This document shows, piece after piece, positions 17,136 to 25,672 of a stretch of 64,000 nucleotides of DNA (positions are counted from its first letter, which is position 1; each line of letters opens with the position of its first letter). The stretch covers positions 186,001 to 250,000 of the forward strand of contig NZ_PJJN01000037.1 in the NCBI RefSeq assembly GCF_002929825.1, written 5' to 3'. This DNA comes from Cryobacterium sp. Y29. Lineage in GTDB: Bacteria; Actinomycetota; Actinomycetes; Actinomycetales; Microbacteriaceae. Position numbers and translations under genes: made by a program. Under the pieces are notes generated by a model. It was not told where the DNA came from and made no database searches. It saw only the letters and a list, made by a program, of their open reading frames with translations.

Positions 17136-17870
17136 CTACTGGGTCAGTCGGCCCAGTGCTGACCGAATCAGGCTGCCGCGAATAATCTCGAGCTGCCCGG
17201 CAATCTCGACGGCCATTTCAGCCGCCTTCGCCCGGCTGGAGGCATCTTTGCGGCGGGAGAGCGGTACGAGCGCGCTTTCAATGAGGCCGAGTTCGCGTTC
17301 AGCAGCCCCGCGAAAGCCCCGAAGATGCCGTGGCTCGATCCCGCTGCGTTGCAGTTCGACGAGGGCGCGCAACACGTGCAGCACGCCGTCGCCGTAGTAT
17401 TCGGCGGGCAGAATGATTGATGCGGATACAGCGTCGTGCAGCAAAGTGGCAGAGGCTCCGGCCTCGCGCAGCAAGTCGTCGCGGGTCAAACGTCGCAGCG
17501 TGCCCAGCATTGACGGCCCGGGAGTGGTTCCGCCCGGCAGCACTGGCGCCAGCCCGGCATCCAGATCAGAAAGATAGGAGCGGATGACTTTCAACGGCAG
17601 ATAATGATCTCGCTGCATCGACAGGATCAGTCTCAGGCGATCGACATCGCTGGCGCAAAATTTACGATAACCGGATTCCGTGCGAGCCGGCGCGACGAGG
17701 CCCTGTTCCTCGAGGAAGCGCAGTTTCGACGGGGTCAGATCGGTGAATTCCGGGGTGAGTCGGGCGAGCACCTGTCCGATACTCAGCAGCGGCGCTGATC
17801 CCGCAGCTTGCCCGTGAGCTGCTGACGAAGACACAGGCACGGAACGAGCCTGGGCGGAGTTTGCCGCCAC
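17136..17870 (-). CDS. ftsR: MerR-family regulator FtsR
   Basis: A 244-residue MerR-type regulator homologous to Rv1828 and to FtsR of Corynebacterium glutamicum, which activates ftsZ. The DNA-binding domain (about residues 29-100) reads LLSIGQVLARLTPEFTDLTP, then LRFLEEQGLV and TESGYRKFCASDVDRL. The C-terminal half is the family-specific effector-like region. Its GTG at 17870 overlaps the garA stop codon by one base, so translation is probably coupled. Control of cell division is inferred by homology. Confidence 0.88.
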   Translation of the reverse strand: MAANSAQARSVPVSSSAAHGQAAGSAPLLSIGQVLARLTPEFTDLTPSKLRFLEEQGLVAPARTESGYRKFCASDVDRLRLILSMQRDHYLPLKVIRSYLSDLDAGLAPVLPGGTTPGPSMLGTLRRLTRDDLLREAGASATLLHDAVSASIILPAEYYGDGVLHVLRALVELQRSGIEPRHLRGFRGAAERELGLIESALVPLSRRKDASSRAKAAEMAVEIAGQLEIIRGSLIRSALGRLTQ

Positions 17871-18484
17871 TACTCGCTCGTCGCGCGCACGAGGTCGAGG
17901 CGCGAAGCGTAGAAGGTGAGGCGAAACTTACCAACCTGCACCTCGGCGCCGTCGGTCAGAGCTGCCGTTTCGATCCGTTCCCCGTCGAAGTAGGTGCCGT
18001 TGAGCGAGCCGAGGTCTTTGACCGTGAACGATGTGCCGTTGCGCAAAAACTCGGCGTGTCGACGCGACACCGTGACATCGTCGAGAAAAATGTCAGCGTT
18101 GGGGTGGCGCCCAACGCTCGTGAGGTCGGCGTCGAGCAGAAAGCGGGCACCGGCATTGGGCCCGCGGCGCACGACCATGAGCGCCGACCCCGAGGGCAAA
18201 GCCGCGATGGACTCCTGCTCTTCCACGGTCACGTTGGAATCGATGAACGCGATCTGGGTGGCGAACTCTTGGCTGAAGTTCATGGTGGTGTCGGTGCTGA
18301 GCATGTCGTGAACCGTCGTCGCTTCGCCGTTCGTCTCGTCCCGGGCCGCGCCAGAAGTGGAGGATGCTGGGGTGGACTGTGCCTTGCTGGGCATTATTTC
18401 GCCTGTCGTCGGGTTTTCGGACTGATCTGCGGGCACGGGCTCGTTCTGCTCCTGGGAATTAGTTTTTCCGGATAGATCGACCAT
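17870..18484 (-). CDS. garA: FHA-domain protein GarA
   Basis: A 204-residue forkhead-associated protein. The FHA fold occupies about residues 105-195 (SVGRHPNADIFLDDVTVSRR, LGSLNGTYFDGERI). An N-terminal GEATTVHDML segment matches the position of the Thr-Thr phosphorylation site of GarA/OdhI, which, once phosphorylated by PknB/PknG kinases, folds onto the FHA domain and stops inhibiting 2-oxoglutarate metabolism. The N-terminus is about 45 residues longer than in mycobacteria. AGGAGG (18491-18496) precedes two adjacent ATG codons; the second (18484) has the better spacing. Confidence 0.88.
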   Translation of the reverse strand: MVDLSGKTNSQEQNEPVPADQSENPTTGEIMPSKAQSTPASSTSGAARDETNGEATTVHDMLSTDTTMNFSQEFATQIAFIDSNVTVEEQESIAALPSGSALMVVRRGPNAGARFLLDADLTSVGRHPNADIFLDDVTVSRRHAEFLRNGTSFTVKDLGSLNGTYFDGERIETAALTDGAEVQVGKFRLTFYASRLDLVRATSE

Positions 18485-18494
18485 CATGCACCTC

Positions 18495-19112
18495 CTATCG
18501 ATCCAGCGTATCGGAAGATACACCCGGGGCGACCCTCGGCAATCGAATCACCCGCATCGTTTCACTGGCGTAGACGATGCCGGCCCACCAGTACAGAAAA
18601 GCGCCCCACAGGCCAAACGCCCACCCCACCGGCTGCGACCACCATTCCAGTTGCGGAAAGGCCTGCCCGAGCATGATCATCGGCAGTGCGTAGAACAGGC
18701 AGAAGGTAGCAACCTTGCCCAGGTGGTGCACTGGCAGCGGGCCAAACCCAAAACTGGCGAGGATGACCCCCAAAGCCAGTAGAAAGATGTCGCGTCCAAC
18801 TACGACCAGCACAATCCACCACGGAACCAGATCACGCCAGGCAAGCCCGATCAGAGCGGCAAAGATATAGAGGCGATCGGCGGCCGGATCCAGCAGCTGC
18901 CCGAGACGAGTGATCTGGTTCCAGCGCCGCGCAAGAAAACCGTCGAGCCAGTCGGTGACACTGGAGATGCTGAGCACGACCAAGGCCCAAGCATCTTCTC
19001 CCTGAACAAGGAGCACGAGAAAAACCGGCACCAGCACCAGCCGCAGAAAGCTCAGCACATTGGGTAAGGTCAGCACCCGGTCGCTCACCACCTCGTTCGC
19101 TGCCCCGGTCAC
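18495..19112 (-). CDS. CDP-alcohol phosphatidyltransferase (PgsA-like)
   Basis: A 205-residue integral membrane enzyme that transfers a phosphatidyl group from CDP-diacylglycerol to an alcohol. The signature D-G-A-R-G-D-D is seen as DWLDGFLARRW, then GQLLDPAADRLY, and about five hydrophobic helices follow. Mycobacterial synteny (pgsA2 close to garA) suggests phosphatidylglycerol-phosphate or a related lipid as product, but the acceptor is not provable. The GTG start is at 19112. Its stop lies just before the ribosome site of garA, so the two are probably co-transcribed. Confidence 0.87.
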   Translation of the reverse strand: MTGAANEVVSDRVLTLPNVLSFLRLVLVPVFLVLLVQGEDAWALVVLSISSVTDWLDGFLARRWNQITRLGQLLDPAADRLYIFAALIGLAWRDLVPWWIVLVVVGRDIFLLALGVILASFGFGPLPVHHLGKVATFCLFYALPMIMLGQAFPQLEWWSQPVGWAFGLWGAFLYWWAGIVYASETMRVIRLPRVAPGVSSDTLDR

Positions 19113-19139
19113 GGTTCGAGTCTATCGAATGGGCTAGAT

Positions 19140-19655
19140 TCAGCCGAGCCGCCCCCGCAGGGCGGGCCAGCTGGCGGCAAAACCAGGATGGAGGGTGAGG
19201 AGGTCGACGGTATCGGCCGACACCCAGCGCAAGGCGATGCTCTCCTGATCGCTGATGACGGGTACAAATTCCTCAGTCGCCTCCACGACAACAGTGGTGT
19301 ACGACCAGAATCCCAGGTCGAGCAGAGATGTGAATTTAACCTCCACCAAGTGGGCTGGCACGCCGGCTTCCTCCCTGGCTTCGCGCAGGGCGGCGTTGAT
19401 CGCGGTTTCGTTTTCGTGGCGGGCACCACCGGGCAGCCCCCAGGTGTCGCCGAAATGGCTCCACAGCGCGCGGTGCTGCAGCAACACACCCAAGCGGGGG
19501 TGGTGCACGAGTAGTCCGGCGGCACCGAATCGGCCCCAGAATTTGCGGCCGTCTGGAGCGTGCACCCACGCATCACCGCTGTCCCGGTTGGGGCTGGTTG
19601 GGGGGATCGCAGCCCCGTGCACGCTGCTTGCATCGACACCCGAACTGTCAGTCAT
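19140..19655 (-). CDS. Nudix hydrolase
   Basis: A 171-residue Nudix-family pyrophosphohydrolase. The Nudix box GX5EX7REXXEEXG is complete (GGARHENETAINAALREA followed by REEAGV). An upstream in-frame extension to 19874 is antisense to apt and was discarded in favour of the ATG at 19655. Substrate cannot be assigned; housekeeping removal of oxidised or non-canonical nucleotides is common for such proteins. It is on the same strand as apt (before) and pgsA-like (after). Confidence 0.88.
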   Translation of the reverse strand: MTDSSGVDASSVHGAAIPPTSPNRDSGDAWVHAPDGRKFWGRFGAAGLLVHHPRLGVLLQHRALWSHFGDTWGLPGGARHENETAINAALREAREEAGVPAHLVEVKFTSLLDLGFWSYTTVVVEATEEFVPVISDQESIALRWVSADTVDLLTLHPGFAASWPALRGRLG

Positions 19656-19710
19656 GCACCAAGCATGCCCCACACGTGCCCCAGATGCATGCGAAACATC
19701 GTCCGGTGTT

Positions 19711-20265
19711 CTAGATCGACATGATTGCGTGCACCGGCGCAGTGCCGAGCCGTTCACGGCCGTGCAGGTCGGTGAGCTCGAGCACGACACCGACTCCGGC
19801 GAGGGTGTAGCCGGCCCGCTCGATGAGGCGGCTCGTGGCTGCAATGGTGCCGCCGGTGGCGAGCACATCGTCAAGGATGAGCACGCGGGTACCGGCCGAA
19901 AGCTGCCCGACTTCGAGTTCGAGCCGAGCCGAGCCGTACTCCAGGTCGTATTCTTCGATCAAGACAGTGCCAGGCAATTTGCCGCCCTTGCGCACGGCCA
20001 GAACGGCCGCATTGGCCGCGTAGCCGACGGCGGCGGCCAGGAGGAAGCCGCGTGCTTCGATGCCGGCTACAGCGTCGAACTGCCCGCGGTGCTGATCAGC
20101 GAGGTCATCGATGATCGCACGAAAAGCGACGGCATCGGCAAAGACCGGGTTGAGGTCGCGGAACAGAATGTTCGGCTGCGGAAAGTCAGGATAGGAGGCC
20201 AGTAAAGCCTCGACGTGGGCGGCGGCCGATGACGGCGAAGCGTTGGGTGCAGAGAGATGAGTCAC
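19711..20265 (-). CDS. apt: Adenine phosphoribosyltransferase
   Basis: A 184-residue purine salvage enzyme making AMP from adenine and PRPP. The family motif FRDLNPVFADAVAF lies at about residues 35-48, the base-binding region IEARGFLLAAAVGY at 70-84, and the PRPP-binding loop VLILDDVLATGGTIAA at about 127-142. Length is typical of bacterial Apt. In many actinobacteria apt lies beside relA, but relA is not seen here. Confidence 0.95.
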   Translation of the reverse strand: MTHLSAPNASPSSAAAHVEALLASYPDFPQPNILFRDLNPVFADAVAFRAIIDDLADQHRGQFDAVAGIEARGFLLAAAVGYAANAAVLAVRKGGKLPGTVLIEEYDLEYGSARLELEVGQLSAGTRVLILDDVLATGGTIAATSRLIERAGYTLAGVGVVLELTDLHGRERLGTAPVHAIMSI

Positions 20266-20308
20266 TGATTCATCTTAAGCGGCACTGGTGTCAGTGGCAG
20301 ACCGGCCG

Positions 20309-20851
20309 TCAGGACTCGACAGACTGCTCGATGGTGGTCGCTTCGGAACGTGGCATGACGGCGATGGCGCTCATTGCTTCGAGAAAATGCACCACGGCTG
20401 CCTGTTGGTCGGCCGTGAGATCGAGCGCGATCTTCATCAGCTGCTTGTGGGTGCCCGACAGCGCGCGTCGCATCTGGATGTGCGATGCCTGCGTGGCGTA
20501 CAGCCGCTGGGCACGACCGTCGTTTGGATTCACCTCGCGGCGAATGTGGCCGGAGGCCGTGAGCCTGGAGAGGAGTTTTGCCGTGGCGGCAGTTGAGATA
20601 TTCAAGAATTCGCTCAAATGCTTCGGGCTGGCAACCCGGCTCTGGCGTTCGCAGGCGATGAGATGACGAATGGCCATCAGGTCGGTTTCGTTGATGCGCA
20701 TGTCATTCTGGGCATGACGACGCAGCGCGGCGTCAGCAACTCGGAACCGGCGCACGGCACGTAAAACGTCCATTGCCGAAGAAACTCCAGCATTCTTCGG
20801 GTCGTACCAGTACATCTCTGGTTCTGGAGGGATACTCTCTTTCTGGAACAT
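20309..20851 (-). CDS. crtR: MarR-family regulator of the carotenoid cluster (CrtR-like)
   Basis: A 180-residue MarR-type winged-helix repressor: residues 50-125 contain INETDLMAIRHLI, then PKHLSEFLNISTAATAKLLS and the wing NPNDGRAQRLY. The start at 20851 is favoured; the open frame continues far upstream but only as antisense to idi. It is divergent from idi-crtE by 81 bases, exactly like CrtR of Corynebacterium glutamicum, which represses crt genes and is released by geranylgeranyl diphosphate. CrtR identity is inferred from family and position. Confidence 0.82.
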   Translation of the reverse strand: MFQKESIPPEPEMYWYDPKNAGVSSAMDVLRAVRRFRVADAALRRHAQNDMRINETDLMAIRHLIACERQSRVASPKHLSEFLNISTAATAKLLSRLTASGHIRREVNPNDGRAQRLYATQASHIQMRRALSGTHKQLMKIALDLTADQQAAVVHFLEAMSAIAVMPRSEATTIEQSVES

Positions 20852-20878
20852 ATACCCATGGTAACGTGGGGAGTCGCT

Positions 20879-20911
20879 AACCTGGTTAGTTATTCTAATC
20901 ATGGCCAGGTT
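20879..20911. promoter_or_regulatory. Candidate operator in the crtR-idi intergenic region
   Basis: An inverted repeat AACCTGG (20879-20885) and CCAGGTT (20905-20911) encloses a second one, TTAG-TTATT-CTAA (20886-20898). The 81-base gap holds both divergent promoters, so a MarR dimer bound here could control both directions. The core promoter elements are not clear enough to call. Confidence 0.45.
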
Positions 20912-20932
20912 GAACCGGGAAGGGGAGCCAGC

Positions 20933-21472
20933 GTGGAGACCGCAAACGCTCTTGATGAACACGTTATCCTTCTCGATGAGAAGGGGCGTCACATCGGCAC
21001 CGCGCCGAAGTACAGCGTGCACGGGTTTGACACCGCGCTTCACCTGGCCTTCTCCTGCTACGTCCTCAACCCGCTCGGTGAGGTGCTGGTCACCCGCCGT
21101 GCGCTGACGAAGAAGGCGTGGCCGGGAGTGTGGACCAACTCGGTCTGTGGGCATCCGCTGCCCACTGAGCCGCCGACGCACGCTGTCACCCGCCGGGCCG
21201 ACTATGAACTCGGGCTCGAGCTCGACAATATCCACCTCGCCCTCCCCCTGTTCCGGTACCGTGCCACCGATAGTGGCGGCATTGTCGAAAACGAAATCTG
21301 CCCGGTTTACCTCGCCACAACCCTGCAGGAACCAACGCCGAACCCGGACGAGGTCGCCGAATACGCCTGGACTCGACCGGCGGACCTGTCCCGTGCGGTT
21401 ACGGATGCCCCCTGGGCGTTCAGTCCGTGGATGGTGCTCCAAATGCAGCAGCTGGACAATTTTCGTGCTTGA
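20933..21472 (+). CDS. idi: Isopentenyl-diphosphate delta-isomerase (type I)
   Basis: A 179-residue Nudix-fold enzyme interconverting IPP and DMAPP, the five-carbon units for carotenoids. Signature residues: the active-site cysteine in WTNSVCGHP, and the catalytic glutamates in the GIVENEICPVY segment. The GTG at 20933 is preceded by GGGGAG; earlier in-frame codons belong to the promoter region. It opens the carotenoid operon and overlaps crtE by 8 bases, so its job is to feed precursor into this pathway. Confidence 0.93.
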   Translation: METANALDEHVILLDEKGRHIGTAPKYSVHGFDTALHLAFSCYVLNPLGEVLVTRRALTKKAWPGVWTNSVCGHPLPTEPPTHAVTRRADYELGLELDNIHLALPLFRYRATDSGGIVENEICPVYLATTLQEPTPNPDEVAEYAWTRPADLSRAVTDAPWAFSPWMVLQMQQLDNFRA

Positions 21473-22511
21473 CACCGTTGCGGCGGGCGTCGAAACCGAA
21501 CTAGCCCGTTTTTTCGCGGCGGCACGGCTACGTGCGAGTGACTACGGCGAACACTATGTTGCTCTGTGGGATTCTCTGGAGCAGGCCAGTAGCGGCGGCA
21601 AACGGGTACGGCCAGCCCTGGTGCTCGCGGCCTATGCCGGTTTCGGTGGGCGCGATCAGGCCCTCGTGTCACCGGTCGCGGTGAGCTTTGAACTGCTGCA
21701 CACGGCGTTTCTGATTCATGACGACGTGATCGACCACGACCTGGCCCGGCGCGGAGTCGCCAACATCGCCGGACGGTTCACGGACCGCGCTCTGGCGCAC
21801 GGAGCCTCCGTTGACCAAGCCGGCGTCTGGGCGGCCGCTGCGGCCATCCTCGCCGGCGACCTCGCGTTGAGTGAAGCGCATCGCGCGCTGGCAAAACTGC
21901 CGCTCGACGTGCCCACCCGGCTGCGGCTGGTTGACCTGCTCGACCGAGCGGTCTTCGTCTCGGCCGCCGGGGAGTTGGCCGACGTCACCAACAGCTCTGC
22001 GGGGCATCCGCTCACCATGGCCGAGGTCATCGCCACGCTGGAGAACAAGACCGCGGTGTACTCCTTTGAAGCACCATTGCAGGCGGGGGCCGTGCTGGCC
22101 GGCGCGTCGGCCGAGGCGATTCGCCTGCTCGGACAATACGGACGCCTCGTCGGGGTGGCGTTTCAGCTCACCGACGATCTGCTCGGGGTGTTCGGCGACC
22201 CCGTCAAGACCGGCAAGAGTGTCACCGCCGACCTGCGCGAAGGCAAACAGACCGCTCTGATCGCCCATGCCGGCGGTACCGAAAGCTGGTCGCTGATCGC
22301 GCCCTATCTCGGCAAAGTCGATCTCAGCGAAGAGGAGGCCGAACGGGCGCGGGAGCACCTGCGTGCGTGCGGTGCGAAAGCTGCCGCTGAGGGGCTTGCC
22401 TACGACCATTCCCGCCTGGCGGTCGAAACGCTTAGCCCGGCAGTCATTCCGGCAAACCTGCGAGCGACCCTGATCGAGCTGGCCGAGGCCGCCGTGAATC
22501 GGGCCCGCTAG
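21465..22511 (+). CDS. crtE: Geranylgeranyl diphosphate synthase
   Basis: A 348-residue trans-prenyltransferase making C20 GGPP. First aspartate motif LIHDDVIDHD, second TDDLLGVFGD, both intact. It overlaps the end of idi (GTG at 21465) and is followed at once by crtB (TAGTG, one-base overlap). The context fixes the product as the GGPP used for phytoene, or possibly shared with other isoprenoids. Confidence 0.92.
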   Translation: MLDTVAAGVETELARFFAAARLRASDYGEHYVALWDSLEQASSGGKRVRPALVLAAYAGFGGRDQALVSPVAVSFELLHTAFLIHDDVIDHDLARRGVANIAGRFTDRALAHGASVDQAGVWAAAAAILAGDLALSEAHRALAKLPLDVPTRLRLVDLLDRAVFVSAAGELADVTNSSAGHPLTMAEVIATLENKTAVYSFEAPLQAGAVLAGASAEAIRLLGQYGRLVGVAFQLTDDLLGVFGDPVKTGKSVTADLREGKQTALIAHAGGTESWSLIAPYLGKVDLSEEEAERAREHLRACGAKAAAEGLAYDHSRLAVETLSPAVIPANLRATLIELAEAAVNRAR

Positions 22512-23431
22512 TGAGCCAGCGCATCAGCCACCAGCCAGCCGTGCCCCCGCGAACGCGCTCTGACACGAATCTGAACAAGTACGCGCAGACGGCGCAGGCC
22601 AGCTCGACGACGGTGATCGGACATTACTCCACGTCATTCGGACTCGCCGCTCGGCTGTTGACGGCCGAGGTGCGCACACCGGTACGCACGATCTATGCCC
22701 TGGTACGCATTGCCGACGAGATCGTCGACGGAGCTGCCGCCGAGGCCGGCGTCTCGGTTGCTGAACAGCGACAGCTGCTCGACGAGCTCGAACTCGAGAC
22801 CGAGCGCGCGATCGTGCGCGGCTACAGCACCAATCTCGTGGTGCACGCTTTCGCAGCGACGGCCCGGCAATGCGGCATCGACTCCACCCTGATCGCGCCC
22901 TTTTTCGCATCGATGCGCCGCGATCTTGATCCGACCCCGTTTAGCGCGGAAGGCGTCGCCGAATACATTTACGGCTCCGCGGAAGTGATCGGGCTCATGT
23001 GCCTGCGCTGTTTCGTGCACTGGTGCCCCCGTAAGGCCACCGAACTCGCCGTGCTTGAAGATGGCGCACGCCACCTCGGCGCTGCCTTTCAGAAGATCAA
23101 CTTTCTGCGTGACCTGTCGTGTGATCGCGAGACGCTCGGCCGCAACTACTTTCCGGGGATCGATCCGCTGAACCTCAACGACGAGCAGAAGACCGTGATC
23201 CTCGACGACATCGACGCCGATTTGGCCATTGCCAGCGCCGTTCTGCCGTTGCTGCCGCCCGGTTGCCGGCGGGCCGTGGCCGCGGCGCAGGGGCTCTTCA
23301 CTCGATTGTCCAAACGGTTGCGGTCGACCCCGGCCGATCAGTTATTGCGCTCCCGCGTTCGGGTGCCGGATGGAGAGAAACTTATGATCGCACTGACTTC
23401 GAGCATCGGCCCCGGCGCGTGGAAGCGATGA
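22511..23431 (+). CDS. crtB: Phytoene synthase
   Basis: A 306-residue squalene/phytoene synthase condensing two GGPP to 15-cis-phytoene. The first Asp-rich motif is seen in VRIADEIVDGAA, and the second region in INFLRDLSCDRETLGRNYFP. YIYGSAEVIGLMCLRCF corresponds to the conserved helix between them. GTG start overlaps the crtE stop by one base; the stop overlaps the crtI start (ATGA). Confidence 0.93.
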   Translation: MSQRISHQPAVPPRTRSDTNLNKYAQTAQASSTTVIGHYSTSFGLAARLLTAEVRTPVRTIYALVRIADEIVDGAAAEAGVSVAEQRQLLDELELETERAIVRGYSTNLVVHAFAATARQCGIDSTLIAPFFASMRRDLDPTPFSAEGVAEYIYGSAEVIGLMCLRCFVHWCPRKATELAVLEDGARHLGAAFQKINFLRDLSCDRETLGRNYFPGIDPLNLNDEQKTVILDDIDADLAIASAVLPLLPPGCRRAVAAAQGLFTRLSKRLRSTPADQLLRSRVRVPDGEKLMIALTSSIGPGAWKR

Positions 23432-25035
23432 CACGCACCATTGTGATCGGCGGCGGTATCGCCGGTCTGGCCAGCGCCGCCCTGCTGGCCCGCGAAGGCC
23501 ACGACGTCACGCTGCTGGAATCCCAGGCAGAACTCGGCGGGCGCGCCGGACTGTGGGAAACGGAGGGATTCCGTTTCGACACCGGCCCGTCGTGGTACTT
23601 GATGCCCGAGGTTTTCGAGCACTTCTACCGCCTGTTCGGCACGAGCGCGGCGGAGCAGCTCGACCTCGTGAAACTGGATCCCGGCTACCGGGTGCTCTTT
23701 GAGGGCGATGCCCAGCCGGTTGATATTCGCAGCGACCGCGCCTTGAACATCCGCTTGTTCGAGTCGGTGCAACCGGGGGCCGGCCAGGCGCTCGATCGCT
23801 ACCTCGACTCAGCCGCCGAAACCTACGACATGGCCGTGAAACGGTTTCTGTACTCGAGCTTCGAGTCGTTCCAACCTTTTCTGGTACCCGACGTGCTGCG
23901 GCGCTTGGTGCGATTGGCTCGACTGCTGCTGCAGCCACTCGACAAGTTCATCGCCGGGTATGTGCGGGATCCGCGACTGCGGCAGATTCTCGGGTACCCG
24001 GCCGTTTTCCTGGGGTCCGCACCGAACCTGACACCGTCGATGTATCACTTGATGAGCCATCTGGACCTCGCCGACGGGGTGCTCTACCCGCAGGGCGGCT
24101 TCAGCACGCTGATCGAGAGCATCGCCGCGATCGCCCGTGCCGAAGGGGTACGAATTATCACCGAAGCGCGAGTGAGCGCCATTCGGGTCAGCGCCGACAA
24201 GGCGGTGCACGGGGTCAGTTACATCGATGGCGCCGGACAACCGCACGACCTCGACGCCGACATCGTGGTGTCGTCTGCTGACCTGCACCATACCGAGACC
24301 GAGCTGGTTCCCTCCGAGCTGCAGACCTATCCGGAGCGTTGGTGGGACAAACGTATGTCGGGTCCCGGCGCCGTGCTGGTCATGCTCGGCGTGAACGGCG
24401 CACTGCCCCAGCTGCAGCACCACTCCTTGTTTTTCACGACCGACTGGGGCACGAACTTCGGGCAGATCTTCGGCAAGAAGACCTCCGTACCGTCCCCGGC
24501 ATCGCTGTACGTCTGCATGCCGAGTGCGACCGACCCCTCGGTCGCACCTGCCGGCGACAGCAACCTGTTCATACTGGTACCCGTACCGGCCGATGTGACG
24601 CTCGGTGCTGGAGGAATCAACGGCGCCGGTTCAGCCACGATCGAGCTCATAGCGGATGCCGCCATCGCGCAGGTCGCCCAGTGGGCCGGCATACCCGACC
24701 TCGCCGAACGCGTCACGGTGCGACGCACAGTCGGCCCGGCCGATTTCGCCGACGACCTGAACAGCTGGAAGGGCGGCGCCCTGGGCCCAGCGCACACCCT
24801 GCGGCAAAGTGCCTTCCTGCGCGGAACGAACATGTCTAGGAAGATTGCCGGCCTGTACTACGCCGGTGGCACCACCATCCCCGGTATCGGCCTGCCGATG
24901 TGCCTGATCAGCGCAGAAATCTTACTCAAGCGGATTCGACATGACACAACGACGGAACCGCTCGCCGAACCGCTGCCGGCGCGCCGCCTTGGCCCCGACG
25001 CGGCCCCAGCGGAGTCCGCGCACAGGCGGTCGTGA
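23428..25035 (+). CDS. crtI: Phytoene desaturase
   Basis: A 535-residue FAD enzyme introducing four double bonds to give lycopene. The dinucleotide-binding N-terminus reads TIVIGGGIAGLASAALLARE, and the C-terminal carotenoid-desaturase signature appears as LYYAGGTTIPGIGLPMCLIS. The ATG at 23428 shares ATGA with the crtB stop; a longer frame from 23263 is only overlap with crtB. The last 30 residues are proline/alanine-rich. Confidence 0.95.
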   Translation: MTRTIVIGGGIAGLASAALLAREGHDVTLLESQAELGGRAGLWETEGFRFDTGPSWYLMPEVFEHFYRLFGTSAAEQLDLVKLDPGYRVLFEGDAQPVDIRSDRALNIRLFESVQPGAGQALDRYLDSAAETYDMAVKRFLYSSFESFQPFLVPDVLRRLVRLARLLLQPLDKFIAGYVRDPRLRQILGYPAVFLGSAPNLTPSMYHLMSHLDLADGVLYPQGGFSTLIESIAAIARAEGVRIITEARVSAIRVSADKAVHGVSYIDGAGQPHDLDADIVVSSADLHHTETELVPSELQTYPERWWDKRMSGPGAVLVMLGVNGALPQLQHHSLFFTTDWGTNFGQIFGKKTSVPSPASLYVCMPSATDPSVAPAGDSNLFILVPVPADVTLGAGGINGAGSATIELIADAAIAQVAQWAGIPDLAERVTVRRTVGPADFADDLNSWKGGALGPAHTLRQSAFLRGTNMSRKIAGLYYAGGTTIPGIGLPMCLISAEILLKRIRHDTTTEPLAEPLPARRLGPDAAPAESAHRRS

Positions 25036-25355
25036 GCGTTCTATACCTGCTGGTACTGCTTGTTTCGCTCGGAGGCATGACAGTGCTGGATTGGCGCTTC
25101 CGCCTCTTCTTCTGGTGCTCGCCCCTCCGGGCCACCCTCGTGCTCGGCACCGGAGTGCTGTTCTTTCTGCTCTGGGACCTCGCCGGTATCGGCCTCGGCA
25201 TCTTCTACCGGGGTGAGACCACGCTGATGACCGGCGTGCAGCTGGCGCCGGAATTGCCGCTCGAGGAATTCTTCTTTCTGACCTTTCTTTGCTATCTCAC
25301 CATGAATCTCGTGCAGGCTACCCGACTCGTACTGGCGCGGCGGGCAGCGCAATGA
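25032..25355 (+). CDS. crtYe: Lycopene cyclase subunit (CrtYe type)
   Basis: A 107-residue membrane protein with three predicted helices, the first half of the heterodimeric actinobacterial lycopene cyclase. The catalytic-type PXEE motif is present as LPLEEFFFLTF. It works with CrtYf to close the epsilon or gamma rings of C50 carotenoids. GTG start overlaps the crtI stop; its stop overlaps the crtYf start (ATGA). Confidence 0.88.
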   Translation: MSVLYLLVLLVSLGGMTVLDWRFRLFFWCSPLRATLVLGTGVLFFLLWDLAGIGLGIFYRGETTLMTGVQLAPELPLEEFFFLTFLCYLTMNLVQATRLVLARRAAQ

Positions 25356-25672
25356 CGTATCTTGTGTTGAATGCGGCCTTTCTCATCGTTGCGGCGCTGG
25401 TAGCCGTCGTGGCAGTGAAGCGCCGGCTCATCTCGGTCCGTTTCGTCTCAGCCGTGGCTGCTGCGCTCACGCTCACCCTGCTGCTGACGGCCGTGTTCGA
25501 TAACCTGATGATTGGAGCTGGGCTGTTCAGCTACGACCCGGAGCATATTTCGGGGGTGTTGATCGGTCTCGCCCCGATCGAAGATTTTGCCTACCCACTG
25601 GCCGCGGCGATTCTGCTTCCGGCTCTGTGGGTGATTTCGGGCGGTACCAGGTTAGGACGAACGGATGACTGA
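25352..25672 (+). CDS. crtYf: Lycopene cyclase subunit (CrtYf type)
   Basis: A 106-residue membrane protein, second half of the heterodimeric cyclase. It has three hydrophobic helices and the motif APIEDFAYPL. Whether the rings are epsilon (decaprenoxanthin) or gamma (sarcinaxanthin) cannot be read from sequence alone. ATGA overlap with crtYe and an 8-base overlap with crtEb indicate one transcript. Confidence 0.87.
   Translation: MTYLVLNAAFLIVAALVAVVAVKRRLISVRFVSAVAAALTLTLLLTAVFDNLMIGAGLFSYDPEHISGVLIGLAPIEDFAYPLAAAILLPALWVISGGTRLGRTDD

Noticed and set aside
20309..21475. A 388-codon frame for the MarR gene
   Set aside because: The upstream 200 codons are antisense to idi; the family N-terminus begins at 20851.
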